Source of the DNA: Deferribacteraceae bacterium UBA6793
Lineage (GTDB): Bacteria > Chrysiogenota > Deferribacteres > Deferribacterales > Geovibrionaceae
Direction: 5' to 3'
Assembly (NCBI GenBank): GCA_002452405.1
Contig: DKFP01000004.1
Coordinates: forward strand, 248,001-312,000
Length of the DNA stretch: 64,000 nt
A program made the position numbers and the translations under genes. This document shows, one piece after another, positions 1 through 8,709 of the stretch (the stretch's first letter is position 1; each line of letters starts with the position of its first letter). The notes below the pieces were generated by a model. That model searched no databases, was not told where the DNA came from, and saw only the letters and a program-made list of their open reading frames with translations.

Positions 1-353
1 TCGGGGCTAACGCTTAACCATTCACCTTTTTTCTTAAACTCATCCGATATCTTTGCTGCCTGAGCAAGAGTTTCTGAGGATAACGTCTGATCTTCAACAT
101 TATCGAAAACTTCACGGATACCGCTCATAAAGCTATTTTCGTTTGCAAATGAATCGAATATGTTCTTCCGGATATTGCCAAACATATTGTATGTGGCTGA
201 CGTGCTTGATGTTGTGGGGACATATTTGTAGGTAGTTAATGCTTCAGGCGTTTTTTGATTGCCGGATTGAGATATATTAAAAAAGCTGTAATTCTGGCTG
301 TTGCCTACGCCTGATATTATCAGGTCACACCTTAGTAAGGAGCATATGTAAAA
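1..353 (-). CDS. Partial hypothetical protein cut by the window edge
   Basis: An open frame of about 117 codons reads on the minus strand from a stop near 354 to the window edge, so the C-terminus is not visible. The translation contains SGVGNSQNYSFF near its start and SSETLAQAAKISDEFKKKGEW near the edge, which looks like real low-complexity N-terminal protein rather than noise. No good ATG lies at the expected start. The first in-frame ATG is at 185, well inside the apparently protein-like part, while the SGVG motif is preceded only by CTG and ATA codons at 323-318. It may use a rare start, or its start may have been lost in the decaying integrated element next to it. No family was recognised. 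Confidence 0.4.
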
Positions 354-625
354 TTAGCCTGTTGTCTTTATCGTCCATATGTGAAATTCTTTAACATAAA
401 TCATGTGTGAATTGTGTTGTAATAAAGCAGGGTTGACGCCCTGCTCAGGTTGTTGACAAACAATTTAAAACCAATGAGGTTGCCGCGTCAGCCTGGTGGC
501 TTCCTTGCAATGACAATAACTTACGTCTTCGCGAGAAGCGCAGTGACGACGCAAACGCCGAGCTCAAAAAATCTGCTAATGCAGAAGAGCGTGATCTATA
601 ACGACAATAGTGAAAACGCGGATAA
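354..625. other. Non-coding stretch of the degraded element
   Basis: No convincing gene is seen here. It holds a 7-bp hairpin (AGCAGGG/CCCTGCT, 426-445) without a clear T-run on the plus strand, a TTGACA hexamer at about 453-458, and a copy of the intergenic palindromic repeat listed separately. A 99-codon open frame at 450-749 spans the repeat and runs out of frame through the integrase remnant, so it is not treated as a gene. Confidence 0.5.
478..560. repeat. Intergenic palindromic repeat, copy A
   Basis: Contains GCCGCGTCAGCCTG followed by GGCTTCCT and then GTCTTCGCGAG. The same blocks in the same order occur in the trp leader at 46845-46887. It lies inside the degraded integrated element. 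Confidence 0.5.
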
Positions 626-1775
626 AGGAATAAAATCGAAATTAACTTTTCCTACAGAGATATACGACGTTTTGAGCAGACAGATTATTACTGTAAAACT
701 GGCAAAAAAGGCTGTGAGTGTCGTGATTGCAAATCGGCTCACGTATTGATTGCTGAGATCGAGCGGAAAATTCATGATGGAATATTTAGATACTCCGAGT
801 ATTTTCCTGATTCAAAGGCGGTTCAAAGCCTGCCATTAACCGATGTATCCGAAAATGTAGGATTTACAGTTATGCCATTCAATGGCTAAAAAATAAGCAG
901 AGCTCGTTAGCTCATTCCACTTACACAACATATAGCGGGATTATAAACATATTCTGCAATCATTTCAAAAACATACCCATCTCCAGCATAAAAACTACAA
1001 CTGTGCAAACATTTATCCATGATTATAATGTTGCTCCCAAAACCATGTCTAACATGATAGGTATGCTCTCAGGAGTGTTTAAAACGGCGGTAGCCGACGA
1101 TATCATCACAAAAAACCATGCGCGTTTGTCAGCAAACCAAAAGTCAGATCTACTCAAATCGATCCCTTTGAACATGAAGAGATGGAGATCGTATTAGACT
1201 GGATGGACAAGCACCATCCGCACATGACAGCTTTCTTCGCCGTAGCATTTTATTCAGGTATGCGTACCGGGGAAATCATGGCGATGAAATGGTCAGATAT
1301 AGACTTCAGGCGGAATAAAATCCACGTCCGCCGGACAATGACCAAGGGACAAATAAAAGAATCTACAAAGACGGCGGAGAGCCACACAAGAGATATAGAG
1401 ACCAGTCTTGACCCGTATCTTGCGAGACACAGGCAGCATACATTCATGAAATCTGATTGGATGTTTACGTCATACCTCGGTGAGCCTTTTCACCAGATTC
1501 AGAACGTATCAAAGACCTATTATGAACCGTGCCTTAAAGCTCTCGGTATCAAATACCGCAACATCTACCAGACCCGCCACAGCTTCGCCTGCCTTTTCAT
1601 AGAAGCCGACGCACAACTCAACTGGATTAAAAACATGCTTGGACACAGCACACTTCAAATGCTTCTGAAGACCTACGGCAATCGTATAAACAAGGATAGT
1701 GTCGAACGTGTCAGCATACTCAATTCAACTCCTAAAAGTGCCAAAAACGTGCCAAATGAAAAAGCCAACGGCTAA
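626..1775 (+). pseudogene. Tyrosine recombinase (phage-type integrase), frameshifted
   Basis: Three adjacent open segments in different frames make one integrase. 626-889 encodes the N-terminal arm-binding part (INFSYRDIRRFE, then IAEIERKI and EYFPDS). About 890-1160 encodes the SAM-like core-binding part (TYTTYSGIINIF, TMSNMIGMLSGVFKTA). About 1160-1775 encodes the catalytic part, with the box I arginine in YSGMRTGEI, a YxxR version of the HxxR motif in IYQTRHSFA, LGHS, and the candidate catalytic tyrosine in KTYGNRI. At least two frameshifts separate these pieces, so the gene is almost certainly inactive. Its 3' end is 26 bases from the 3' end of tRNA-Pro, the usual position of an integrase in a tRNA-integrated element. 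The far attachment site was not found and probably lies beyond position 1. Confidence 0.8.
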
Positions 1776-1801
1776 ACCATTGGCTTTAAAGGAAATACAA
1801 A

Positions 1802-1875
1802 TCGGGATGACAGGATTTGAACCTGCGACCACACCCACCCCAAGGGTGTACGCTACCAGTCTGCGCTACATCCCG
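1802..1875 (-). tRNA. tRNA-Pro (anticodon GGG)
   Basis: The minus strand folds as a complete cloverleaf of 74 bases: acceptor CGGGATG/CATCCCG, D arm with GG in the loop, anticodon stem CACCC/GGGTG around loop TTGGGGT (anticodon GGG), and T arm with loop TTCAAAT. The discriminator is A and CCA is not encoded. The 3' end faces the integrase remnant, so this gene is the probable integration target. Confidence 0.93.
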
Positions 1876-1902
1876 CAAGTACCCGTTTTATCGGGAGTTC
1901 AG

Positions 1903-1931
1903 TTTATACCAAACGCTTAAAGGTAAGTCAA
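1903..1931 (-). promoter_or_regulatory. Promoter of tRNA-Pro
   Basis: Read on the minus strand, TTGACT (1931-1926) and TATAAA (1908-1903) are separated by exactly 17 bases and lie just upstream of the tRNA. Confidence 0.65.
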
Positions 1932-2079
1932 CAATTTTCTTACATTGATTAAAAAGAAAAATTCGCTCTCTTAAAGGTGTTTATGACAACGGACAAGACA
2001 ACTTTATAAACATCCCTGACCTCGGTTTTTAAGGCTTTTTTTGCTTAATTCCTCTCTGAAACTCACTTTTGAATATACT

Positions 2080-2117
2080 CTGACATCTGCTTAACAAATA
2101 TTTTACAACTTCATAGT
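2080..2117 (+). promoter_or_regulatory. Candidate Pho box and promoter of pstSCAB
   Basis: Three related heptamers start at exact 11-base steps: CTGACAT (2080), TTAACAA (2091) and TTTACAA (2102). PhoB/PhoP sites are direct repeats with 11-base period placed over the -35 region. A weak -10 (CATAGT, 2112-2117) follows. pstS is the first gene downstream, with a strong AGGAGG ribosome site before its ATG. The match is by eye. Confidence 0.5.
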
Positions 2118-2166
2118 AAATCTAACCCCAGCAGAATGTGATTATCCAAAATAACAGGAGGATAAA

Positions 2167-3180
2167 ATGAAAAAACTGTTCACGCTTGTGCTTTCGCTTA
2201 TAGCACTCGCAGGTCTCACCGTTACTGCTCACGCCAGAGAGCAAATCAGAATCGTTGGTTCAAGTACGGTTTACCCCTTCTCTTCTTATGTTGCAGAAGA
2301 GTTCGGCGCAACCAGCAAATTCCAGACTCCTATCATCGAGTCTACGGGTTCAGGCGGCGGTCACAAACTTTTCTCCGCAGGTTCAGACCTTAACACACCC
2401 GACATCACAAACTCTTCCAGAAGAATTAAAGACAGCGAGTTCAACAAGAACATGGAAGTCGGCAACAAACTTATCTCTGAAGTTACGATAGGTTTCGACG
2501 GCATCGCAATAGCTTTCAACAAAAAGAACCCTGCTATGTCTGTATCCAAGAAAGACCTCTTTCTTGCTGTTGCAGCAGAGGTTCCCGTTGACGGCAAACT
2601 TGTTGCAAACCCCTACAAAACATGGAGAGACGTTAACGCTTCTCTGCCCAACAAAAAGATCGTAATCTACGGTCCTCCCACCTCTTCCGGCACAAGAGAT
2701 GCGTTTGAAGAAATGGTAATGGGTCATGTTTCCGAAAAGATGGATGAGTACGGTAAAAAAGCCTACACAAAAATTCGTCAGGACGGAGGCTACATACCCG
2801 CCGGTGAAAACGACAACCTCATCGTACAGAAACTTGCAAAAGATCCCGAAGCAATGGGTATCTTCGGTTACTCTTTCCTTGAAGAGAACACAGACAAACT
2901 GCAAGGCGCTACTGTTGACGGTTTCGCTCCCACACCTGCTAACATATCTTCCGGTAAATACCCGATATCCCGTTCACTCTACTTCTATGTAAAACAGGAA
3001 CACATCGGTAAAATACCCGGAATCGCAGAATACGTTGACCTCTTCCTCAGCGAAAAAATGATCGGCGACAAAGGTCTTCTGAAAAGAATCGGTCTTATCC
3101 CGCTTCCCAAAGCTGAAAGAGACGCTCAAAGAGCAAAATGGGCAAAAAGAGTTCCCCTTAAACTCGCCGACCTTAAATAA
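2167..3180 (+). CDS. pstS: Phosphate ABC transporter, periplasmic phosphate-binding protein
   Basis: PstS-type substrate-binding protein of 337 residues. It has a Sec signal peptide (KKLFTLVLSLIALAGL) with likely cleavage after AHA near residue 23. The mature N-terminus IRIVGSSTVYPF and the later TGSGGG, DITNSSR and GPPTSSGTRD segments are the phosphate-contact loops typical of the family. It binds phosphate in the periplasm and delivers it to PstCA. The start is supported by AGGAGG seven bases upstream. It is the first gene of pstSCAB. A hairpin terminator after it would give more PstS than permease. Confidence 0.95.
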   Translation: MKKLFTLVLSLIALAGLTVTAHAREQIRIVGSSTVYPFSSYVAEEFGATSKFQTPIIESTGSGGGHKLFSAGSDLNTPDITNSSRRIKDSEFNKNMEVGNKLISEVTIGFDGIAIAFNKKNPAMSVSKKDLFLAVAAEVPVDGKLVANPYKTWRDVNASLPNKKIVIYGPPTSSGTRDAFEEMVMGHVSEKMDEYGKKAYTKIRQDGGYIPAGENDNLIVQKLAKDPEAMGIFGYSFLEENTDKLQGATVDGFAPTPANISSGKYPISRSLYFYVKQEHIGKIPGIAEYVDLFLSEKMIGDKGLLKRIGLIPLPKAERDAQRAKWAKRVPLKLADLK

Positions 3181-3202
3181 TCACGGTTCTTTGTAAATAA
3201 AC

Positions 3203-3234
3203 GGTCTGCCGTCAATGGGCGGCAGACCCCTTTT
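3203..3234 (+). terminator. Hairpin between pstS and pstC (partial terminator)
   Basis: A nine-pair stem GGTCTGCCG/CGGCAGACC (3203-3211 with 3220-3228) is followed by CCTTTT. It lies 22 bases after the pstS stop and before pstC in the same direction, so it probably acts as a leaky terminator or a 3' stabiliser for pstS mRNA. Confidence 0.65.
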
Positions 3235-3255
3235 AAAAACTGTTTGGAGTTTCAG

Positions 3256-4497
3256 ATGCTCAAAGTTCTATTATACTTTCTCATCGGTGTTCTGCCTCTC
3301 TGTTATGCCGCATTCTATATCGGACGCAAAAAAGCCAGGACAGGAGAACTCGAATCCGGAGAAAGGTTTCACTCCAGACCCGGACACTACGGCTGGTACA
3401 GTGTAATATGGATGGCTGTGCCCTCGCTTGCCGTTTCATTCATCTTCACCATACTTGGATCATCCAAAATTTTTAAAGTCCCTTTCACAATGCACATTAC
3501 AACAATCCTGCTTATTGCGGCGCTTGGTCTCTGGTATGCCCAGAAAAAAATAACCAAAGGTCTCAAAGCAAGGAATTTTATCGAGAAGACAATCAAGGTT
3601 ATGCTGATAACGGCTTCCCTTGTTTCAATATTAACCACGATAGGGATCGTGTTCTCCATACTGTTTGAATCAATGAAATTCTTTTCACAGGTAAACTTCT
3701 TCAGCTTCATAACGGGAACGGAATGGGATCCGGACACCGCCTTCCTCGCAGGGGCAGGCAGAGACGCTTCAAACGCTGCACAGGCAAAATTCGGCTCGGT
3801 GCCGATATTCGCCGGCACCTTCATGATAACCCTTATAGCCCTTCTTGTGGCTGTTCCGGTTGGTCTTTTCTCAGCAATTTTCATGAGCGAATACGCATCA
3901 AACAAAATCCGCGGATGGGTGAAACCCGTCCTTGAGATACTTGCCGGAATTCCCACCGTGGTATACGGCTTCTTCGCCGCGATTACAGTCAGCCCGCTGG
4001 TTGTAAAACTGGCGGAAAGCGTCGGCTTGCAGGCTGATTACACAAACGCACTCAGCCCCGGCATCGTTATGGGAATCATGATAATACCTTTCGTATCGTC
4101 CCTTTCCGACGACGTTATAAATGCGATCCCGCAAAACATGCGCGAAGGTTCGCTGGCTCTCGGCATGACACGCTCGGAAACCATGAAGCATGTGCTTCTG
4201 CCCGCGGCAATGCCCGGTATAGTTTCCGCAGTGCTACTTGCATTGTCCCGTGCAATCGGCGAAACCATGATCGTCGTTATGGCTGCCGGTCTTCAGCCGA
4301 GACTTTCATGGAACCCGCTGGACGGCATGACAACAGTTACCGTGCGTATAGTCGATGCTCTCACAGGCGACCAATCATTCGATAGTCTTGAAACGCTTTC
4401 GGCTTTTGGTCTGGGTTTTGTGCTGCTGCTTATCACACTGGTTCTAAACGTGGTTTCCAGCATAGTTATCAGAAAGTTCCGCAAACAATACGTATAA
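3256..4497 (+). CDS. pstC: Phosphate ABC transporter permease PstC
   Basis: Inner-membrane permease of 413 residues. The N-terminal third has extra membrane helices (LLYFLIGVLPLCYAAFYIG and two more), as in the long PstC forms. The C-terminal half carries the binding-protein-dependent permease domain with the EAA loop region (GSLALGMTRSETMKHVLLPAAMPGI) that contacts PstB. I chose ATG 3256 because GGAG lies six bases upstream; a TTG four codons earlier is in frame but overlaps that ribosome site. It pairs with PstA, which starts 12 bases downstream. Confidence 0.93.
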   Translation: MLKVLLYFLIGVLPLCYAAFYIGRKKARTGELESGERFHSRPGHYGWYSVIWMAVPSLAVSFIFTILGSSKIFKVPFTMHITTILLIAALGLWYAQKKITKGLKARNFIEKTIKVMLITASLVSILTTIGIVFSILFESMKFFSQVNFFSFITGTEWDPDTAFLAGAGRDASNAAQAKFGSVPIFAGTFMITLIALLVAVPVGLFSAIFMSEYASNKIRGWVKPVLEILAGIPTVVYGFFAAITVSPLVVKLAESVGLQADYTNALSPGIVMGIMIIPFVSSLSDDVINAIPQNMREGSLALGMTRSETMKHVLLPAAMPGIVSAVLLALSRAIGETMIVVMAAGLQPRLSWNPLDGMTTVTVRIVDALTGDQSFDSLETLSAFGLGFVLLLITLVLNVVSSIVIRKFRKQYV

Positions 4498-4509
4498 CCG
4501 GGAAATAAG

Positions 4510-5673
4510 ATGAACAAAGAAACAAGAAGACTTAAAAAGATAAAGAAAAGACACAGAGGCGAGATTACGTTCCGTGCTCTGTCAATATCGGCAATAGTTC
4601 TGGCGGCATCGTTTCTGGTGTTTTTCCTGTCTGATATGATAAGAACCGGCTACACGGCATTTGAACAGACCGTCATACAAACGGAGATAACCTATGATGC
4701 GGATACGGTTGAGATACCGCAGCTTGCCGTTTCGGAAGAGATGGGCGATCTTGTAAGCCGCGGATTTCTGCGTCTGATACCGCAGCAGGTTGAAGAAAAC
4801 CCTGGTCTGATGAACACAACAAAGACTGAATGGGTTCTTGCGGAAGCGGAAGTTGACCAGTATATGAAAGGCAAACCCAACAAGCTGTCTGAAGAGGAAA
4901 CCGCCTTCGTGGACAATCTTAAAAAAGAGGGAAAGGTCAAGCTGGTATTCAATAAATGGTTCTTCTCCAACGGTGACTCAAAACTGCCTGAAATGGCGGG
5001 TCTCGCGTCCGCCGTTGTGGGCACGATATACGTTCTGTTGCTTACGATGCTTTTCTCCGTGCCGATCGGCGTTATGACGGCCATCTACCTTGAAGAGTTC
5101 GCTCCGGACAACTGGTTCACTCGTATAATAGAGGTAAACATAAACAATCTTGCCGCCATTCCTTCGATTATCTTCGGTCTTCTGGGTCTGGCTATATTCA
5201 TAAACCTGTTCGGTGTACCCCGCTCGTCGGCACTGGCAGGCGGTCTCACTCTGTCGCTGATGTCTTTGCCTGTCATCATAATCAGCACAAGGGCTGCTCT
5301 TTCATCCGTGCCTGATACAATACGTCAGGCAGCGCAGGGAGTCGGCGCTTCCCCCTGGCAGGTGGTCTGGCACCACATCCTGCCTTTGAGCTTGCCCGGA
5401 ATCATGACAGGTACTATTATCAGTATGGCACACGCAATCGGTGAAACGGCACCTCTGCTCATCGTGGGTATGCTCGCATATATCCCCACAGCTCCGTCAG
5501 GCGTTACACAGGCGGCAACAGTGCTTCCAGCACAGATATACACATGGTCCGGCGATTCGCTGCGCGCATACACCGAAAGAACGGCACTGGGTATCATTGT
5601 GCTTCTGTCGGTTCTGCTTCTGCTCAACGCCGTGGCAGTCATATTAAGAAATAAATACGAACGAAAATGGTAA
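4510..5673 (+). CDS. pstA: Phosphate ABC transporter permease PstA
   Basis: Inner-membrane permease of 387 residues, longer than E. coli PstA because of an N-terminal extension with one membrane helix and a periplasmic region (residues about 20-155, containing MIRTGYTAFEQTVIQTEITYD-like sequence) known from DUF3333-type PstA. The transport domain begins near residue 165 (AVVGTIYVLLLTMLFSVPIGV) and contains the EAA motif (AAQGVGASPWQVVWHHILPL). It forms the phosphate channel with PstC and lies 34 bases before pstB. Confidence 0.92.
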   Translation: MNKETRRLKKIKKRHRGEITFRALSISAIVLAASFLVFFLSDMIRTGYTAFEQTVIQTEITYDADTVEIPQLAVSEEMGDLVSRGFLRLIPQQVEENPGLMNTTKTEWVLAEAEVDQYMKGKPNKLSEEETAFVDNLKKEGKVKLVFNKWFFSNGDSKLPEMAGLASAVVGTIYVLLLTMLFSVPIGVMTAIYLEEFAPDNWFTRIIEVNINNLAAIPSIIFGLLGLAIFINLFGVPRSSALAGGLTLSLMSLPVIIISTRAALSSVPDTIRQAAQGVGASPWQVVWHHILPLSLPGIMTGTIISMAHAIGETAPLLIVGMLAYIPTAPSGVTQAATVLPAQIYTWSGDSLRAYTERTALGIIVLLSVLLLLNAVAVILRNKYERKW

Positions 5674-5707
5674 TATACATCCACACAGCATCAGGAGTTG
5701 AAAGATA

Positions 5708-6472
5708 ATGGAAAACAACATTAAAATGAAGTCCGACAACCTGAACTTCTATTACGGAAATTTCAAAGCATTAAAGGATATAAACCTAACCTTCCCCGAA
5801 AGAAAGGTTACAGCGCTGATAGGTCCCTCCGGCTGCGGTAAATCAACCTACCTCAGATGCTTCAACAGGATGAACGACCTCATTAAAGGCATACGCGTTG
5901 AAGGCGGAATATATCTGGACGATCAGGAAATTCATGACTCAAAACTCGATGTTGTGGAACTGCGCAGACGTGTGGGCATGGTCTTCCAGAAACCGAACCC
6001 GTTCCCCAAAACAATATACGAAAACATCGCATACGCTCCAAGAATACACGGTCTTGTTTCAAAAGGAAGCGAGATGGACGATCTTGTTGAAGGCTCGCTG
6101 AAAAAAGCAGGTCTCTGGGAAGAAGTCAAAGACAGACTGAAATCTCAGGCGACAGCACTTTCCGGCGGTCAGCAGCAGCGTCTCTGCATAGCGCGTGCAC
6201 TTGCCATGGAACCGGAAGTTCTCCTCATGGACGAACCCGCATCGGCTCTTGACCCAATCGCAACACAAAAAATAGAAGAGCTGATATATGAGCTTAAAGA
6301 AAGACTTACAGTCATAATAGTTACCCACAACATGCAACAGGCTGCAAGGGTTTCAGACTACACAGCGTTCTTCTACATGGGCGAGCTGATCGAGGTCGGC
6401 GATACCAGCACCATCTTCACAAACCCCACTGTCAAAAAGACAGAGGACTATATTACAGGACGATTCGGTTGA
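5708..6472 (+). CDS. pstB: Phosphate ABC transporter ATP-binding protein
   Basis: Cytoplasmic ATPase of 254 residues, the usual PstB length. Visible motifs are Walker [10 protein letters not shown] near residue 40, the Q-loop in VFQKPNPFP (a PstB hallmark), the ABC signature LSGGQQQR, Walker [14 protein letters not shown] and the H-loop VTHNMQQ. It powers phosphate import through PstCA. AGGAG lies upstream of the ATG. It is the last gene of the operon: a terminator follows and no phoU, phoB or phoR is seen nearby, so the regulatory genes are elsewhere. Confidence 0.96.
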   Translation: MENNIKMKSDNLNFYYGNFKALKDINLTFPERKVTALIGPSGCGKSTYLRCFNRMNDLIKGIRVEGGIYLDDQEIHDSKLDVVELRRRVGMVFQKPNPFPKTIYENIAYAPRIHGLVSKGSEMDDLVEGSLKKAGLWEEVKDRLKSQATALSGGQQQRLCIARALAMEPEVLLMDEPASALDPIATQKIEELIYELKERLTVIIVTHNMQQAARVSDYTAFFYMGELIEVGDTSTIFTNPTVKKTEDYITGRFG

Positions 6473-6499
6473 TCCCTTTTCCCATATACTACCCCTTTG

Positions 6500-6524
6500 G
6501 GCGGTCTTTCTGACCGCCTTTTTT
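6500..6524 (+). terminator. Terminator of the pst operon
   Basis: Stem GGCGGTC/GACCGCC (6500-6506 with 6512-6518) followed immediately by six T residues. It ends pstSCAB. Confidence 0.85.
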
Positions 6525-6672
6525 ATGTCAGAAACTCGTTATATTTTTGCAAAGTATTATTAATATTACATAAATTCACAATCTATTGATTGACTGTATC
6601 GAAACCTCATCATAAAATCCCATAAAACAGACATTTAATTATTATTGTTCAAAATTTTACGGCGGTGAAGAT

Positions 6673-8661
6673 ATGACTCTCAATGTTAAAAACATGAGAA
6701 TAAAGACAAAGACCCTCATACTGTTTTCAATCTGCATCCTTTTCAGCATCGTAATAACAGGTTATTCGGTCATAAGCACTATTGAGAACCATCTTTTCAG
6801 GCAGATTGAGACACTGCTGGCTTTTCAGGCAAATTCTCTGAAAGAACGTCTGAAAGGGTTTGACGAGCTTTCCGCAAAGCTGGCGGAATCCAACAAGGGC
6901 GACGTTAACATGATACTTGAGAACGAGCTTACATCCATAAACGACACTGCGGAGAGGATATCCGGCGCATACACCATCGCTGGTGAAGATTTTGAGGCTG
7001 TCAAATTCCGTATAATGGACATCATAGACAAAAAACGGATAGGCAAATCCGGTTTTGCGTTTGCACTGGATACGGACAGTTTTATGCTGGTTATGCCGAA
7101 CATGAAAATAGAGAACGAGGATTCCCTTCTGGGGCAGCTCAAAGGTAAGAATGACATCACTATCCTGAAATCCAGAACCGGTGAGAGACTATACACCAGA
7201 TGCAGTTTCAGCGAAAAATACCAATGGCTTCTATGCGCGTCACTGCCTGAAAGGGAAGCGTCGTCCGGCTCCATCTATATTGACAATTACGCAAAGAAGT
7301 CCTTTGAGAACATGGTTCAGACCCAGACGATAGGTAAAACAGGTTATTATTTCGTGATAGACATGAAAGGCAGTGTAATGATGCACCCGGACAAGGCTAT
7401 GAAGGGCAAAAACCTGTCCAAAGAGAGCTTTATCAAAGAGATGCTGAAAAACAGACAGGGGTCGCTGACATACAACTGGAAAGGGCAGCGCAAACTGGTA
7501 AGCTATGCGTATATCGAACCGCTCAACTGTATTCTGGCTGGCGGAGCACCAGCTTCGGAGCTTGTGGGCGGAATTATAGGCGGCATTATATTCCGCTTCA
7601 CCGTCATAGCCATAATAGTCATAATCGCCGCTTCAATCTTTATGAACATCCTTTTTAAAAGTAACATAGTAAACCCTATAAACAGGCTTGGCAGTTTCCT
7701 TGAAAAACTGTCTTCAGGCGATCTGACGTCCAGATACGACATCAACCGAAGAGACGAGGTAGGCGAAATGGGTGAACACGTTAACCACATGGCGGACAAC
7801 TTCAGTGCCACGCTGAAAGATGTCAGCACGGCAGCAAACGACGTGAATAAGCACTCTAACGAGCTACTGAATTCCAGCAGTCAGCTCAGCGAAGCAATCA
7901 GATCACAGTCCGAGCGCACGGCAAAGGTCGAACGCGCGGTGCGTGAGATCCTTGTATCATTCGAGAACATTTCCAACAACATAGACCGCGTGAGCACCGA
8001 GGTGATGCAGATAAGAAACAGCGCAGCCAACGGGCAAAAGACGCTTGAAGAAACTGTTTCAGGAATCAGTACCCTCACAGCTACAGTCGTCAGCACATCG
8101 GAAAACATGGACAGTCTGGGCGAATCTTCCGCTCATATAACGGAGATTTTGCAGGTGATAACAGATATTGCAGATCAGACGAACCTGCTGGCGCTCAACG
8201 CGGCAATTGAAGCAGCCAGAGCAGGCGAACACGGCAGAGGTTTTGCAGTTGTAGCTGACGAAGTCCGCAAACTTGCGGAACGCACAAGAAGCGCCACAGA
8301 GGAAATATCAGGCATGACGGATAACATCCGCAGACAGGTTGAAACGTCAGTAAACGATTTCGAAAAAGGGGCAAAACTGGCAAAACGCGGCGAAGAACTC
8401 ATATCCGGGCTGAAATACGCTCTGGAAGAGATAATCAACGGCGTTATCAGCGTTTCTGACAGCATACAGTCCATTTCTGCCGCAATGGAACAACAAAACA
8501 GGTCGAGCCGCGATATATCAGAGAACTCCGCAACCATCGCCTCTTTTTCCAAAATGAACGCAGAAATAGCCGCATCCAACTCTTCACAAGCTGATATTTT
8601 GAACGGACTCGCGGAAAGTCTTGGTCAGGCTGTGAAAAAATTCAGGTTGAATAATAACTGA
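6673..8661 (+). CDS. Methyl-accepting chemotaxis protein with Cache sensor
   Basis: Transmembrane chemoreceptor of 662 residues. TM1 is at about residues 14-34, followed by a periplasmic double-Cache-like region with two related segments (GKSGFAFALDTD and GKTGYYFVIDMKGSVMMHP). TM2 lies near 305-328, HAMP follows to about 385, and then the long signalling helices. The conserved tip (DQTNLLALNAAIEAARAGE, then GRGFAVVADEVRKLAERT) begins near residue 500 and binds CheA/CheW. No CheR-binding pentapeptide is seen at the C-terminus. The ligand is unknown. Position after the phosphate operon does not prove phosphate sensing, because a terminator separates them. Confidence 0.93.
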   Translation: MTLNVKNMRIKTKTLILFSICILFSIVITGYSVISTIENHLFRQIETLLAFQANSLKERLKGFDELSAKLAESNKGDVNMILENELTSINDTAERISGAYTIAGEDFEAVKFRIMDIIDKKRIGKSGFAFALDTDSFMLVMPNMKIENEDSLLGQLKGKNDITILKSRTGERLYTRCSFSEKYQWLLCASLPEREASSGSIYIDNYAKKSFENMVQTQTIGKTGYYFVIDMKGSVMMHPDKAMKGKNLSKESFIKEMLKNRQGSLTYNWKGQRKLVSYAYIEPLNCILAGGAPASELVGGIIGGIIFRFTVIAIIVIIAASIFMNILFKSNIVNPINRLGSFLEKLSSGDLTSRYDINRRDEVGEMGEHVNHMADNFSATLKDVSTAANDVNKHSNELLNSSSQLSEAIRSQSERTAKVERAVREILVSFENISNNIDRVSTEVMQIRNSAANGQKTLEETVSGISTLTATVVSTSENMDSLGESSAHITEILQVITDIADQTNLLALNAAIEAARAGEHGRGFAVVADEVRKLAERTRSATEEISGMTDNIRRQVETSVNDFEKGAKLAKRGEELISGLKYALEEIINGVISVSDSIQSISAAMEQQNRSSRDISENSATIASFSKMNAEIAASNSSQADILNGLAESLGQAVKKFRLNNN

Positions 8662-8709
8662 CAGGGGTGTAAAGTCCAGTCCTCATGATTACCTTTTTAA
8701 GGATTGGCA

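Noticed and set aside
450..749. A 99-codon open frame starting in the repeat
   Set aside because: It runs through copy A of the intergenic repeat and then out of frame over the integrase remnant, so its translation has no independent support.
2383..2904. A 173-codon antisense open frame inside pstS
   Set aside because: pstS is unmistakable here and the antisense translation shows no protein features.
8175..8579. Antisense frames within the chemoreceptor signalling domain
   Set aside because: They arise from codon bias of the Ala/Glu-rich helices on the other strand.
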